A stretch of 6,357 nucleotides of DNA, taken from assembly GCA_017622635.1 (NCBI GenBank), contig JAGAQS010000200.1, forward strand, positions 1 through 6,357, given 5' to 3'. This document shows, one piece after another, positions 5,105 to 6,357 of this stretch. This DNA is from Ruminococcus sp. Lineage in GTDB: Bacteria; Bacillota; Clostridia; Oscillospirales; Ruminococcaceae. The first letter of the stretch is position 1; every line of letters begins with the position of its first letter. Made by a program: the position numbers and the translations under genes. The notes under the pieces were generated by a model. The model was not told where the DNA came from. It was given only the letters and a program-made list of their open reading frames with translations, and made no database searches.

Positions 5105-6357
5105 ATGAGAAAAACAAAAATTGTCTGTACAATCGGGCCTGCTACCGATGACAAGAATATCATGCGTGAGCTTATGCTTGCAGGCATGAATGTGGCACGT
5201 TTCAATTTTTCACACGGTGAATATGAAACACATGAAAAGCGTTTCCGCATGATTGAGGAACTCCGCAAAGAACTTGATTTACCCGTTGCCACCCTGCTTG
5301 ACACAAAAGGTCCTGAAATACGTCTCGGAAAGTTCGTTGACGACAAGCCCGTTGAAATTCATGACGGTGATGTTTATGTCCTCACAACAGAAGATATTCT
5401 GTGCGACGATAAGCGTGGAAGTATAAGTTTCAAAAAACTCCCACGTGATGTAAGCATAGGAACGAGAATACTTATAAATGACGGTGTTATTGAACTTCTT
5501 GCGGAAAATGTCACACAGAATGAAATAACCTGTCGTATAATTCATGGCGGTACTCTTTCCAACAACAAGGGTATAAATGTTCCTGGAGTAAAACTTTCAA
5601 TGCCGTATCTCAGTGACAGCGATATGAATGATCTTGAATTTGGTGCAAAAATGGGATTTGATTTTATTGCCGCAAGTTTTGTACGTACTGCCGCAGATAT
5701 AAACTATCTTAGAAAATTTACTCACAGTCTGGGCTGGTTCGACGTTCGTATAATAGCAAAAATCGAGAATACCGACGGTGTTGAGAACATTGATGAAATT
5801 CTTGAGGCAGCCGACGGCATAATGGTTGCACGTGGCGACATGGGCGTTGAAATACCGTTTGAACGTATACCCGCAATTCAGAAAGAACTCATTCACAAAG
5901 GCTACAATGCGGGCAAACAGGTTATTACGGCTACACAGATGCTTGAATCCATGATAACAAATCCACGTCCGACCCGTGCGGAAATAACAGACGTTGCAAA
6001 TGCTATCTATGACGGAACAAGTGCTATAATGTTATCGGGAGAAACGGCGGCAGGTGCGTATCCTGTTGAGGTAGTAAAGACAATGGCGTTAATAGCCGAA
6101 ACTACCGAAAACAATATTGACTACAAGGGCGAATTTTCGGCACGCCGTACAGAACCGAACGGCAATATTGCCGAGGCTATCGCACACGCAACCGTTACAA
6201 CCGCACATGACCTTAATGCAAGGGCGATTATTACTGTTTCACTCTGCGGACAGACGGCAAGACTTATTTCAAAATACCGTCCGTTGTGTCCTATTATATG
6301 TTGTACCACAAGTGAAATTGCACAGCGTCAGATGAATATGAGCTGGGGTGTAAAACC
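5105..6357 (+). CDS. pyk: Pyruvate kinase, N-terminal part (3' end outside window)
   Basis: Catalyses the last glycolytic step, phosphoenolpyruvate plus ADP to pyruvate plus ATP, in the cytoplasm. The frame opens with ATG at 5105 after AAGGAG (5091-5096, 8-base spacing) and continues for 417 codons to the right edge without a stop. Recognisable features are KIVCTIGPA (5-13), the active-site stretch ARFNFSHG (31-38; R32, N34 and S36 expected to bind substrate and K+), LLDTKGPEIR (64-73), the catalytic Lys in IAKIEN (K219, with metal-binding E221), ARGDMGVE (242-249, metal-binding D245) and ITATQMLESM (274-283). The B domain fills about 72-168, and the C-terminal allosteric domain starts near 340 and is cut off. 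Bacterial enzymes are about 470 residues, or about 585 with an extra PEP-utiliser-like domain; which type this is cannot be told. It lies 21 bases after pcrA with no terminator between, so it probably shares the pcrA transcript, though a promoter inside pcrA is not excluded. Confidence 0.96.
   Translation, partial: MRKTKIVCTIGPATDDKNIMRELMLAGMNVARFNFSHGEYETHEKRFRMIEELRKELDLPVATLLDTKGPEIRLGKFVDDKPVEIHDGDVYVLTTEDILCDDKRGSISFKKLPRDVSIGTRILINDGVIELLAENVTQNEITCRIIHGGTLSNNKGINVPGVKLSMPYLSDSDMNDLEFGAKMGFDFIAASFVRTAADINYLRKFTHSLGWFDVRIIAKIENTDGVENIDEILEAADGIMVARGDMGVEIPFERIPAIQKELIHKGYNAGKQVITATQMLESMITNPRPTRAEITDVANAIYDGTSAIMLSGETAAGAYPVEVVKTMALIAETTENNIDYKGEFSARRTEPNGNIAEAIAHATVTTAHDLNARAIITVSLCGQTARLISKYRPLCPIICCTTSEIAQRQMNMSWGVK

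Noticed and set aside
4021..5545. Minus-strand open frames antisense to pcrA and pyk (4021-4278, 4339-4521, 5059-5346, 5279-5545)
   Set aside because: The opposite strand encodes long, motif-complete conserved enzymes; these are reading-frame shadows.

Overview
The window looks like chromosomal housekeeping DNA from a low-to-moderate GC member of the Bacillota, most likely class Clostridia (Ruminococcaceae/Oscillospiraceae-like). The reasons are a T-box riboswitch upstream of a tRNA-synthetase gene, strong AAGGAG-type ribosome binding sites, near-consensus sigma-A promoters with TGn extensions, and a PcrA-type helicase with a C-terminal Tudor-like domain. The family placement is inference; no 16S rRNA or other phylogenetic marker was compared.

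Layout. Positions 1-1180 (minus strand) hold the N-terminal 393 codons of valyl-tRNA synthetase (valS); its 3' end lies off the left edge. About 290 bases of leader precede it, carrying a complete T-box riboswitch with a GUA (Val) specifier codon, a T-box sequence and an intrinsic terminator, driven by an extended -10 promoter at 1480-1508. Immediately upstream, on the same strand, is a 288-residue CPBP-family membrane protease-like gene (1527-2393) with its own promoter. That gene diverges from the plus-strand pcrA/uvrD helicase gene (2705-5083), which is followed after 21 bases by pyruvate kinase (pyk, 5105 to the right edge, 3' end missing).

The divergent intergenic region (2394-2704) is the least ordinary part. 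It has two back-to-back near-consensus promoters with a perfect 7+1+7 palindrome between their -35 boxes. The pcrA leader is about 175 nt, with a 9-bp hairpin and a 13-codon mini-ORF. The start of that mini-ORF repeats, over 18 exact bases, the start of pcrA itself.

Functionally the genes are separate: protein synthesis with tRNA-Val feedback (valS), a membrane protease of unknown substrate (CPBP), DNA repair and replication/transcription conflict (PcrA), and glycolysis (Pyk). pcrA and pyk probably share a transcript. The CPBP transcript has no visible terminator of its own and would run into the valS T-box. I see no mobile element, CRISPR array, rRNA or tRNA gene, and no convincing novel multi-gene system. 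The findings below are modest regulatory and protein-level oddities.
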